Shown piece by piece: positions 49,373-57,300 of a stretch of 62,557 bases of DNA. The notes under the pieces were generated by a model that was given only the letters and a program-made list of their open reading frames with translations, was not told the DNA's origin and ran no database searches. Source of the DNA: Lingula anatina (lineage: Eukaryota > Brachiopoda > Lingulata > Lingulida > Lingulidae); the NCBI RefSeq assembly GCF_001039355.2, contig NW_019775647.1, positions 864,286 through 926,842 of the forward strand. Direction: 5' to 3'. Both the position numbers and the translations under genes were made by a program. How positions within the stretch are numbered: the first letter of the stretch is position 1; each line of letters starts with the position of its first letter.

Positions 49373-51824
49373 CACACACACACACACAGATTACAGAATT
49401 ATGAAGAACGGACATAAAACATTTAAAATTCTGCCTTGCTTTAACTGTATCTAATTATTGAATGAAAATTTTATTTCTGTGAATATTAAGAAGTACAGGG
49501 TGCCTTATCTAACATCTGGACATTACTCCTGCATGCGCACACACACACACGTGCAGGCTGTCTCTCTCTCTGTGGACATACTTCCACTGTAGAATATTTG
49601 ATTGAAGAATAAATGCTTGATATCTGTAAAAGGCTTTCATTATTTCTACTTTCAGCAGCAAGGTAAACCAGACCAGGAGTTTGAGGTGGGAAAGATGGAC
49701 GTGGAGTGGGCCGGCAAAGAAGTCTCCAGTAAAAAGAACACCATACAGGTAGCATAATGCTTTTAAAAGTATGGTGTCTAAATTATGCCAGTAGGGCATT
49801 TTTTTCTAAATTATGCCACTAAAAACTTCTTTTAACCTTTGAGGTATAACATTCCAACTCTTCATCAAAGGGCCTTGACAACATGACTGACTCATTTGAT
49901 GTGAGCTCTGGAATTTATGATGTAATAACATTTTATAATTTGGGGGCAGGGGGGGGGGGAGTCAGTTTACTTAATCATCACCATAATTGTGCAAGAGACA
50001 GCAAGACCTATTTTACTATTTTGGCACAATGCAGGTAATAAAATGATCATCAAATTTTAATTAATAATAATTAGCACTGTAGGCAGAGCTAGGTTATTGA
50101 AATTAAAAAAGAAGTAACTTCTGTTTCTTGACTGACAGTTCTATGAATAAGATGTCTTGATGTTTTATGCTCTTAACAGTGCCTATAATCAGCTGTTTGC
50201 TGATGGTTTACCACATGTCATCCAGAGTCAAGAAATTTGTGAATAATGTTATCTCACCTTGTGTCTAAAATCTTAAATTTGTAAACTAGTCAAACATTTG
50301 TGGATATATTCTCTCAGTTGAACACCTAATAGATTAATCTTGAAATCTGATGCAGGTTCATCTGTCCAGAATTTAGATCAATTAAATTTTGTCAAATTTA
50401 CACGTACCTTCTTCTCTGTATTACATCTCTGAAGGTACATTTGCATTGCTGCTGTGGTATTTTTCAAATTGATGTCAACAACAGACATCTAATAGTTAAT
50501 GTAATTTTGTCAATAATTCTATTTTTTTTTCAGTTAAGCTGCACAGTGGACTTAGAACTACAACAATACCTCTTACAGCAAGATGACCAGGGAGTTATGC
50601 AAGAATGGCATTCCGACATCTCAAAGGCTATCAAACGATTTGTAAGATTTTTGTTCAACTCCCATGATACATATTTTTCTTTCAGATTTTCTTTTATTGA
50701 AATGAAAGATGTTATATTCGCAGTTGCATTGATTTTCATGTATAGTTATTGACAAAGTTTGAAATGAGAAGTTAAATGAGCACAAGAATATTGTGGAATA
50801 TTTACTGAGAGGAATATGAATATAGGTGGAGGTTTTTTAATATTATTGCTCTCAAACTGTCATTCAAAGGCCTCATTTTATGGATGTTACACACTGCCAC
50901 CATACACTGTCAATTTTTCCTACCAAATGTTTCTTTTTTACAATGAAAAACAATTATTTATTCAGAGACCCAGACCAGCAGAAAGCCTACAACACAGCAC
51001 TTCCTTTAAAAAGAGCGCAACATTACCTGCGACACTCCAATCCAACGAGAGTTATGACTCCGTTCAAATGCGACCAATCAGCGCCAGAGGGCGGTTCCAG
51101 TCATCGTCAAAAAGTGAGTGTGATGCGATCGACAAATCTCGAAATTCAACCGTAACTGTCGTTCAGAGTCATTTAGATTTTAAAATAGATTGTGAGATTG
51201 ACGCCCCTGAAATTAAAGCCCCCAAAAGTCACTCAAAAGAGGTGACAACATGTGACAGTTATTCTGTCCCTGAAGCTGAAACTGATTTGATGGCTGCTCA
51301 AAGTGCATGGTATACACCTTACAGTTCTGTCCAGCAACAAAATGGTAGAACTGAAACGGAAGTCCCACCAGTCGGGGATTCCTCAAAAGCTGATGCTAAA
51401 TCTTCCACAGATAAAAAGAAGAAAAAGAAGGATAGAATTAGTAAAGGGGCAGCTAAAACTGATGTCCACTTAGCTAACAGTTCGTTCTTTAGATTTGACA
51501 GTAATTCCCAGTCTCCTGGTCTCACTCACTCTCAAGGTGTCACGGCTTTCCTTGCTCGAAGCACTCTTCCAAATTTGAGAACTCCTCGAAAAATGAGTGA
51601 TCCTTATTTGTTCACTCAAAACATCCCTTCTGTGAAGTCTAAACGCAAAAGTGAAGGAATGCAATTGTCTAAATATGGACTTGGAAATGATCTATCCCAA
51701 AATGTTTATATGAAAGATGGAAAGGCTGGTGTGGGGGTTTCCAGTTTTACAACAGGGGAGTACCTTGCCTGCCATAGTGACAACATGTTACAAGGATCAT
51801 CTGCTAAAAAGGGATCAGGTAAAA
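16611..51824 (+). CDS. Rho GTPase-activating protein of the ARHGAP12/15/27 family, 3' part missing
   Basis: Eleven exons join in phase to 2683 bases (894 codons plus one base). Domain order: SH3 (residues about 9-73), a Pro-rich SAPPEVPQKPQ and TYANLEEV motif, WW1 (Trp256 and Trp279), a degenerate WW-like stretch (about 348-368), WW2 (Trp369 and Trp391), a linker, PH (about 498-606) and a long Ser/Lys-rich linker. This order matches vertebrate ARHGAP12 and ARHGAP27, which use a C-terminal RhoGAP domain to inactivate Rac/Rho-type GTPases at membranes and junctions. The RhoGAP domain is not in the window: exon 11 ends at a good donor and the SENP gene follows on the other strand. The break coincides with a suspected contig join at 52378. 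Confidence 0.93.
17828..18028. mobile_element. GATCGATCT-type MITE
   Basis: About 201 bp. Ends TTCCCAGAGATTAGATCGAT and TAGATCGATCTAAAAGC then TCTGGGAA form imperfect terminal inverted repeats. The inner half CTCCCTGGGGGTTCAC and GTCAGCCGAGCGGGCAC recur in the partial copy at 58573. Superfamily unknown. Confidence 0.65.
18621..18682. repeat. (TA)n microsatellite
   Basis: About 31 TA units, followed by a short GA run. It creates a spurious Ile-Tyr repeat frame. Confidence 0.97.
20144..20204. repeat. Partial end of the TTAGTCCAC foldback family
   Basis: CATATTTGATCC, GATCAGTTAGTCCACAGG and TTGTTCTGAATGGGCCC match the right arm of the element at 36474-36675. The left arm is replaced by a C-run. 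Confidence 0.6.
20459..20517. repeat. GC-rich minisatellite, 9-bp period
   Basis: About six tandem units of CCGCCGGCT with one variant. Just upstream is the palindrome-like CCAGCGTTAGCGCTGG. Very GC-rich for this window. Two overlapping frames give Pro/Ala and Arg/Leu repeats; neither looks like a gene. Confidence 0.9.
20631..20660. other. Assembly gap (30 N)
   Basis: A short N run followed by TTTTTG and a long C homopolymer. Confidence 0.99.
21666..21922. mobile_element. Palindromic MITE, Harbinger-like, copy A
   Basis: 257 bp that is almost one perfect hairpin. The arms begin GGCTTCGTTCACATGCAATG and end with the reverse complement; the loop is two GTAACTTATA units. It is flanked by TTA at the left and TAA at the right. 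Copies at 44029 and 46069 show TAA on both sides, as expected for the TWA target of PIF/Harbinger elements. All three are in ARHGAP introns. Confidence 0.88.
23262..23430. repeat. Dispersed repeat, GGACAGC family, copy A
   Basis: Shares GTTTTCCCAGAG-like start, CATCATTTGGACAGCC, GACAGCTGGACAGCTTAT and GGACTCCCTG with 56847-56994. Inverted short segments inside (GTCCAGC and GCTGGAC in copy B) suggest a MITE. Confidence 0.6.
23517..23584. repeat. (GT)n(GA)n compound microsatellite
   Basis: About 21 GT units followed by about 13 GA units. Confidence 0.97.
24475..24795 (+). CDS. ARHGAP exon 2 (WW1)
   Basis: 321 bp, residues 212-318, phase 0 both ends, donor CCT|GTAGGT. The WW domain reads GWEEHLDETTGRTYYYN then VHTRQTSWNPPR, with Trp256, the YYY strand and Trp279-Pro: the full set for binding Pro-rich ligands. 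An earlier donor, CGG|GTACGAG at about 24689, would remove the Ser/Arg-rich tail and may be alternative. Confidence 0.92.
24796..27222 (+). other. ARHGAP intron 2, non-coding
   Basis: 2.4 kb with (AC)n at 25939-25978 and 26189-26234, and a 134-bp tandem duplication at 26321-26588. No exon recognised. Confidence 0.7.
26321..26588. repeat. 134-bp tandem duplication
   Basis: Two units, 26321-26454 and 26455-26588, differ at only a few positions. Each includes GCACAGTAGCACCTTAGTG and CCTGATGAAGAAGCATCATT. A recent duplication. Confidence 0.93.
27223..27372 (+). CDS. ARHGAP exon 3
   Basis: 150 bp, residues 319-368. SPVSPHSPSISPLRPS is Pro/Ser-rich; then LPRGWKQEVNDGGEVTFVND, which aligns with the PPRGWSEELDERG segment of human ARHGAP12 just before its second WW domain. 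Looks like a degenerate WW domain lacking the aromatic strand. Confidence 0.92.
27921..28010 (+). CDS. ARHGAP exon 4 (WW2)
   Basis: 90 bp, residues 369-398, phase 0, acceptor TTTTTAG. WLCSQDDQGRTYYYKEDGSE followed by SAWELPEM. Human ARHGAP12 has WLKHVDDQGRQYYYSADGSR then SEWELPK, so the whole WW domain is one exon. Confidence 0.95.
30297..30347. repeat. (TTTA)n microsatellite
   Basis: About 11 TTTA units after a short (TTA)n run. Confidence 0.95.
32157..32308. mobile_element. Decayed CAGGGGCGGAT-family MITE
   Basis: Shares GGCATCTAATTTTT, AAAATGGAAGATGGATCAAC and AAGATAATTTGGAAGACTGT with the intact copies at 38019 and 57034. Both termini are mutated (CAGTGGCGTG and GGGTTCCTG), so it is an older insertion. 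Confidence 0.8.
34185..36240. repeat. Diffuse purine-rich degenerate repeats
   Basis: Phrases such as GTGGTCTGGAAGGTGGATAT (34185) recur in altered form (GTGGTCTAGAAGTGGATATT, about 34357). From 35820 a phrase like TCAGTCACTTTGAGTGCGAG recurs several times in changed form. No frame persists. Either an old minisatellite or biased-composition sequence. Confidence 0.35.
36474..36675. mobile_element. Harbinger-like foldback MITE with TTA target duplication
   Basis: Termini GGGCCTGTTCAGAAC and GTTCTGAAGAGACCC are inverted repeats, each bordered by TTA. Inner arms carry GTCCACAGACTAACTAGTCC and TTAGTTAGTCCACAGATC. The TTA duplication points to PIF/Harbinger. Related pieces lie at 5360, 11696 and 20144. 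Confidence 0.78.
37291..37520. repeat. 122-bp tandem duplication
   Basis: ACACTTTCACAAAATGGCTA starts at 37291 and again at 37413. The second unit runs to about 37520 and differs by a few substitutions and a shorter end. Confidence 0.92.
38019..38186. mobile_element. CAGGGGCGGAT-family MITE, intact copy
   Basis: 168 bp, ends CAGGGGCGGATTTAGG and CTGGATCCGCCCCTG, flanked by CTCACC on both sides (38013-38018 and 38187-38192). Same length as the copy at 57034, which also has a 6-bp flanking duplication. Non-coding. Confidence 0.88.
38203..38243. repeat. (CT)n microsatellite
   Basis: About 20 CT units, with a second shorter run at 38277-38293. Confidence 0.95.
39357..39843. other. Assembly gap (487 N)
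   Basis: N run inside ARHGAP intron 4. Confidence 0.99.
42772..43017 (+). CDS. ARHGAP exon 5 (linker)
   Basis: 246 bp, residues 399-480, phase 0, acceptor TTCTTCAG, donor GAT|GTAGGT. Encodes a polar linker, LDYERQFSNDSQPDEREF through RRPSAPVGPGEVSQSPRQR and SSRLEESD. The frame stays open past the donor to a stop at 43065. An earlier donor, CGG|GTATTA at 42930, is possible but would break phase only if the exon ended elsewhere; phase 0 is kept in both cases. Confidence 0.85.
43109..43300. mobile_element. 192-bp foldback MITE
   Basis: Long inverted arms: GAGAGCATTCACATCGAGAA then GAGCCGAGGTCTAGCAAGGC at the left, with the full reverse complement at the right, about 40 bases. It is flanked by ATA on each side (43106-43108 and 43301-43303). 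It starts 92 bases past the exon 5 donor. Confidence 0.85.
44029..44286. mobile_element. Palindromic MITE, Harbinger-like, copy B
   Basis: 258 bp hairpin of the 21666 family with TAA on both sides (44026-44028 and 44287-44289). A few mismatches break the hairpin (for example GCGTGAGCC against GGCTCGCGC). Confidence 0.88.
45545..45586 (+). CDS. ARHGAP exon 6 (micro-exon)
   Basis: 42 bp, residues 481-494, phase 0. Encodes YSHRKKGPAPQPPK, a basic Pro-rich peptide. Acceptor TCGACAG and donor AAG|GTAGTA. It could be skipped without a frameshift; its Pro-rich sequence could bind an SH3 domain. Confidence 0.75.
45751..45857. repeat. GATCGATC-type foldback repeat
   Basis: Arms TTTCCACAACCCTATCATAC and GTATGATAGGTTTGTGGGAA form an inverted repeat; the core has TAGATCGAAC and TTTAGATCGATC. 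Related to 5091 and 17828. Confidence 0.65.
46069..46335. mobile_element. Palindromic MITE, Harbinger-like, copy C
   Basis: 267 bp hairpin of the 21666 family, TAA on both sides. The loop has an extra TTACTATAAG unit, so loop copy number varies between family members. Confidence 0.88.
46454..46521. repeat. (ATAAT)n microsatellite
   Basis: About 13 pentamer units. Confidence 0.95.
46522..48770 (+). other. Remainder of ARHGAP intron 6, non-coding
   Basis: No exon recognised. Near 48270-48390 a phrase TATTAATATAACATATTTGA / GAACAAATCAACTTAGAAAA is repeated three times. Confidence 0.65.
48771..48832 (+). CDS. ARHGAP exon 7 (PH domain start)
   Basis: 62 bp, residues 495-515 (last codon shared). 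PPEKRGYLKVTKIMDGNKK: Gly500-Tyr-Leu opens the PH domain, as in human YGLLNVTKIAENGKK. Donor AA|GTAAGA. Confidence 0.93.
49182..49260 (+). CDS. ARHGAP exon 8 (PH domain)
   Basis: 79 bp, residues to 541. KNWSQIFIVLTGPKLFFYKD gives PH strands 2-3, equivalent to NWLSSWAVLQGSSLLF in ARHGAP12. Donor GGG|GTAAGA. Confidence 0.93.
49313..49387. repeat. (AC)n microsatellite in the short intron 8
   Basis: A long, slightly interrupted AC run about 55 bases after the exon 8 donor. Confidence 0.95.
49656..49748 (+). CDS. ARHGAP exon 9 (PH domain)
   Basis: 93 bp, residues 542-572, phase 0. PDQEFEVGKMDVEWAGKE then VSSKKNTIQ, matching EFTVDLKGATIEMA...SSKKNVFEL. The tandem CAGCAG at the acceptor (49653-49658) allows a one-codon alternative start. 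Confidence 0.92.
50534..50641 (+). CDS. ARHGAP exon 10 (PH domain end)
   Basis: 108 bp, residues 573-608. QDDQGVMQEWHSDISKAIKR includes Trp597, the invariant Trp of the C-terminal PH helix. Donor TTT|GTAAGA. Confidence 0.92.
50966..51824 (+). CDS. ARHGAP exon 11 (PH-RhoGAP linker)
   Basis: 859 bp, residues 609-894 plus one base. Starts RPRPAESLQHSTSFKKSATL; rich in Ser, Lys and Thr with a basic patch KKKKKKDRISKG and PYLFTQN. No domain recognised. Longer than the corresponding linker in human ARHGAP12. Two donors six bases apart, CAG|GTAAAA (51818) and AAA|GTAAGT (51824), have the same phase; the second matches consensus better. The next exon should begin the RhoGAP domain and is not found. 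Confidence 0.85.
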
Positions 51825-52827
51825 GTAAGTATAAGTACACCCTGATCCTGAAAAACTTGATCAACTTAAAAATCACCTTAAGAATAAGCTCTCATCCAAA
51901 TTTTGTCAATTCTAAGATACCTATTCCTAAACCACATAATCCCAGCCCCCCTCTCAAAAATTATTGAAGAAATAAGCTTTGACTGAAAGTCCATCATTTA
52001 TGAAATTTTCCAGAATAGTCTTTGCCTATTTCATAATCTGTCATATGATATTGTTAAAATCAATCTAAAGCTTTTTTACATCCACCGTGATGATTCTACC
52101 CTTAAAACCTGCGATATTGCCACCAATAAACACAAAATATGAATAAGGATTAGGTAGGGGGATGCGGTTGGGGGGGGGGGAGGGGGAGTAGAAGGGAGGT
52201 GTTCTTACCATGCTCTTTAGCAGACTGTCAGTTACAGCACTAGGCCGAAACAGAATTTGGCAAAAAAAGACCCGAAGATACTCATCACTGAAAATAATTC
52301 TTTATATAAAACAGAATCCATAAGAAACTTAATCAATGCATGCTCATTTCAGTTTAAAGACAAGTTCAGACTAGGTGNGGCGCCGACGGCGACGACGACA
52401 GACGCAGATGATGGCTATATGTACAGACCCATCTGTGTCTGTACATAATAAAAGATCAAAATTGCACAAGGGAAAATACATGTCTGAGAGTTGTTAAATT
52501 TGAAGAATTAGAGGAGGAGGTTATTAGCTTCTGAGAATGAGACAACCTACCATATTTGATGAGTCAAGATTAGAGTATTAACCTGTAGACTATCTGTTAT
52601 CCAAATCAGTGACTTTATGAAATACACGAGACACACAGATATTATAGGGGACATAATTTCAATTGATTTTACAAAGAAACCAAAAAACTGAAAAAGTGCT
52701 CCAGCTTGATTTCATGAAGCCACAGTATTGTTTTATCTTCTTTCTTTACACTGGTATAGGATGGGGGGGGGGGGGGGTTAGACTTTCATCCGGGAACTCC
52801 CATACTAAAACAGGTCAACCCTCTCAC
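51825..52827. other. Interval between the two broken genes
   Basis: 1 kb with no exon found on either strand: no RhoGAP motif on plus and no GSDCG-type catalytic Cys motif on minus. It contains a G-run, a lone N at 52378 and a GC-rich GGCGCCGACGGCGACGACGA stretch right after it. Confidence 0.7.
52378..52378. other. Lone N, probable contig join
   Basis: Single ambiguous base in the only interval where both convergent genes lose their 3' exons. Confidence 0.75.
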
Positions 52828-52907
52828 CTTAATGCCTTCAGACACCCGGTGTTCTTGCCTCCCATGGAGTCAAAATACTTGATTGCTTTTTCTTTGAAGT
52901 CAACAAG
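52828..52907 (-). CDS. SENP exon: catalytic Asp
   Basis: 80 bp, start phase 0, end phase 2. LVDFKEKAIKYFDSMGGKN; Asp in YFDSMGG equals Asp550 of human SENP1. Ends CLKALR and donor AG|GTGAGA. Followed by no recognisable next exon. Confidence 0.92.
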
Positions 52908-54322
52908 CTGAAAAATGTTAAATTTTGATAAAGAAAAATGATGGCTATTTAGTTAGCATAGATTTTGATATATAATATCCATGTATCCAAGGTCAGATAA
53001 AATACAGTACTGATGGATGACATCATCACAAAAAATTACATTGATCAATAGTGTTATTGACAATTTTTTGACCAATAAGAGAAAAAGAACCAATGTTAAT
53101 CAGGAAACATTGTTGGATGACAGCGATTTTGAAACTTTCATGTTATTATAGAGGATGCTAACATATAGGTATTAAATTATGTAATAACACAAAGATTTTT
53201 TTCTTTTTGGTCAAAGTGTTGTTTAGACCTAAGAAAAGTAACAACAATTAAAATGTCACAAAAAATTCCAAATTTCCTCAAAATGTTAGACTTGAATTGA
53301 CTTTTACTCACTGCTAAGCACCAATGCATCCCTAGATGAACAGGAACCACTATGTAATCAACTGCGAACACATCCACTTTCCTCGTCCACCGTTTCAACA
53401 CAGCGTGTCCTCCACTCATCAACTTGGGGTAGAAGAACGTGTTGAAAGCATGTACTTTACTGCAGTCTTTCTGCTTGCCACGTTCAATGAGAAGATTCAT
53501 GTAGAAGTTGATCACCTGGAAATTTTGTTTCATTAAATTTTCATCATTTTGTTTTCATAAATTTAAACTAAAATTTGAGCAAAATCATGAAAAAATTTAC
53601 TGAAACTGACCTCCCTTATTCCTAAATCAAAGAGCACATTTCTGATAAAGCCATCATTCTACGTTCATCTCAAGTTCTAATTCCGTCATTATCTATACAT
53701 TTAATCTGACAATAAATTCCAAATCATTCAAACAGCTCAAAACAATCAAAGTGCTCATATCTCCTCTCTAAGGTTCTAAAACCATCTTTAGTTAATTCAC
53801 ACACTTAATCATTAGGCTTGTTAAGGACCACAAACTGGGCAAAGGCTGCATTTTGTAAGAATGTCCGACTTGGCATGAATATTCCTAGGGCCAAAAGAAA
53901 AATTTTTATCTACAGAGACAATCTCTACTGATGCATTAATTAGCATAAATATGACGACTACAAGTACCTCATCATTCAGCCAGTTCAGCCCTATCAAGGT
54001 GCTCATATCTCGTCTTTAAGGTTTTAAAACCATCTTTAGCTAATTCACACACTTAATATGACTACACGTACCTCGTAATTCAGCCATTTCAGCACTATCA
54101 AGGTGCTCATATCTCGTTTTTAATGTTTTAAAACCATTTTTGGTTAATTCACACATTTAATATGGCTACAAGTACCTCATCATTCAGCCAGTTCAGCCCT
54201 AACAAGGTGCTCATATCGCGTCTTGCTATTCGCAGCCCAAATGCCTCCACAAGAATCTGTCCCTCTGGGTAAGGGACCAGAGCATTGTCCACTATGTCCT
54301 CCTGCTCAGCTGTCAACTCTGA

Positions 54323-54369
<47 letters not shown>

Positions 54370-57300
54370 TAATGGGATCATTGCAGGAACCCTCTGCATG
54401 TAAGGTAGATGTGATAACCTTCAATGATAATTATGATAGTGATACCTTTTTTTATTAATTGTGGCAAATAGAATTAAGTTTTGCATTCTTCAAACAAAGT
54501 AAAAAATTACTCAAGACACTGACATGAAAAATTAATCAAACTGGCTATATATCTAAACTGCATGCATACATAAAGCACTCTATATTTAAAGTACCTTTTG
54601 ACTACATGTTTAAGGGTACTCAGAATAGTAATTCTTGCTAGAAATCATTTCACCCCATTAAGCCCGAAAATAAAACAAATATCTCACTGCAAAGGGTAAT
54701 TACTCAACATGAGGTGAATTTTTTTTACTCATTGTTACCTTATGGTCAGCTCAATCAAAGGCTTTCTCCAGAAATTTAATTTAGGGTCCTGACCAACATC
54801 TACTCACATCAGTAAAAAGAAGGCCTCCAACTGAGTTGACTGTAAGTTAAAGGTGAGGAATAAAATTTAGCTTGTGTTACATAAGTATTGTATATAAGGC
54901 AGTTTGTTACCTGGGAATTCTTCCTCTTCCTCCTCCTCTTCTTCCTCCTCCTCTTCCTCTATGTAAGCCTCCTCTACAACTGGTGGGATGGTTTCTGTGA
55001 GCACCATACGCTGCCTGATCTGTTCTTCTAGAGCTGCCTCTTGTTCTTTACGCTGAAATCATAATACTTTCCCTCAAAAACTGTGCATCTGATAAACCAA
55101 TGTAACCAATGGAAAGTTATCCACAGGATTTTGCGTCATTAATCTCTTTATTCTAGATTTATTTTTTATTGAGACTAGTGATTCTCTGCCACACTTTTTT
55201 TTCTCAGGTAGCCATATGCTTTTAATTGGAATTGCATAGCAAAGATGACAGTTGTTAATCTTATTATGTGCATAATTTCCATGCAGATTTTGATACTATT
55301 TTCCTCTGTTATCCTTAATTGTTTTTTTTTTTTTTTTTTTTTTTATTTCACAGCAGTAGTATTTTTTGTGTGGTAAATTACCTTAACAAAAACTGCATGT
55401 CAACTTTGTTTTCATAATTATAAAAATCTCAGAAATATGTAGATTATACCTTTTCCTCAAAGTAACTAGACTTGATTTTCTCTTCCTCTATCTGCCTCTT
55501 TCTTGCTAATGTTTCACTTTCAAATCTCTCTTTTCTACAAAAAAAAAATTCAAATTTAACAAATACTTCACGCTTTGAAAAGTCATCTTTTAAAAAAATA
55601 TTTCCAAAATGACATACCTGAGTAAAATTAATTCATCCTCTTCATATATATTCTTGCAGCATTCTTGCAATAATGAAAATTCAAAAAACGAAATTTCGCC
55701 ACTCACAGAATATCAACTACTGTATTAGGTAAAAAGTGTGTAAATAATTGAGTGGATCTAGAGTCAAATCACCACATGGCAGGAAAAATAATCTTACAGG
55801 CTATTTATCCACTCGTCAGTCCAGTAAGGGGAACTTTGTAGTGCATCTTGGAAAGCCGGAGGGGACCTGTGGATGAGAAAATCCATTTTTTTTTTGTTTA
55901 TCATCTAAGGAGAATGACCAAAAAACAAACTATTCAAAAAAGCTTTTATCATCAAAGACATTACTGACTTTCATAAAAAACATTGTACTTTTCAACCAGT
56001 TCTTTTCAAATGACAATTCACTGAGCTAATATATATCGACTAACAACTACAAAACTTATTAAAAAACCTTTTCAAATAAAAATCTTATTTGAACTAAGCA
56101 TCCCTTACTTGGAAGGAGGCTTTTCATCTAGAATCTCAACAATATCTGGTTCTGCATCTGAAAAATTCCAAAATACATCAAGATTCTGTTCTATTTTTTA
56201 CTTGTAATCCAAACAGATAAAATTTCATACACTTCAGCAAAGTATCTTTATACAAGTAGCACTGTTTAAAGAGATGGGGCTATCTTAGAGACAATTTCTT
56301 TAAAATAAGATTAGAGGGTAAATAACTATCATTTTTTAAGCAGCTTCAACAGGTGTGCCAGATATTTAAGCTGCTTAATCTGAATGCAATTTAGTGAGAA
56401 TCTCCTTGAAGATGGGTCGATCCTGCTAGATCCATCTAGATATGGGAATGGGGTCTTACCTAAATCTACAATGACAGGCTGATGCCGACCAAGCTTCTTC
56501 CTATGGCCAATAGGTGGCGACTCTGTACTGGTATTCACAAAAGACACCCCTGTGTCACTACTTTTGGTTTTTGGAGGCAGGTGGGTTATAATACTGGCAT
56601 CTAGATCATTGGGGACCTTCTCTGTGCTTTCTTTGGGTTCTAGTCTTTTCTGCCGCAAAGCCATGTCGGAGGGAGAGATGCGCTGTCTTGGGGTGGGAAC
56701 CAAAACATCTTGCTGGAATGCTTTTGGAGCTTTTGGGATGTCGCTTCCAAGGAGAGTGGTGTTGGTCAATGTGCTGAAAGTGAAAAGCTATCATATAGTT
56801 TGCTGTCTTTCTTTACATCCTTTCTGTTAACCACAACTATGCATATACGAATGTTTTCCCAGTGAACCGTCCAGCCGTCATTTGGACAGCCACCAGCATC
56901 ACTGGATGCTGTAAATTTTCAAAGACGGCTGGACAGCTTATGGATTTTTTGTAAAGATGACGGCTTTAGGCATACTTGGACTCCCTGAAATTTTGTAGGA
57001 AATCATAGGAGGTAAATTTAGAGGGCCTGTACCCAGGGGCGGATTTAGGCCGTCTTCTGGGTCTTCCGGAAGACAGTCGGATTTTCAAATTTACATTGAC
57101 GGGTATCTAATTTTTTCTGTCGGAAGACAGTCAAAAATGAAGAATGGATCAAAAAAGATAATTTGGAAGACTGTCAGAAAATATCTCTGAATCCACCCTT
57201 GTGTACCCCTAATCCTGGGAAAAGCCCTGATATACATATACACACTGGTTATCACACCAAACACATGCAAAACAAGTATACATGTGCACCTGGTCAAAGC

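Noticed and set aside
50816-50965. Upstream extension of exon 11 from an in-frame ATG
   Set aside because: A good acceptor (TTATTCAG) at 50965 and phase agreement with exon 10 place the exon start at 50966; the upstream residues are intron translation.
53967-54318. 104-bp repeats as a CRISPR-like array
   Set aside because: Units are directly abutting exon-derived copies in a eukaryotic gene with no spacer structure.
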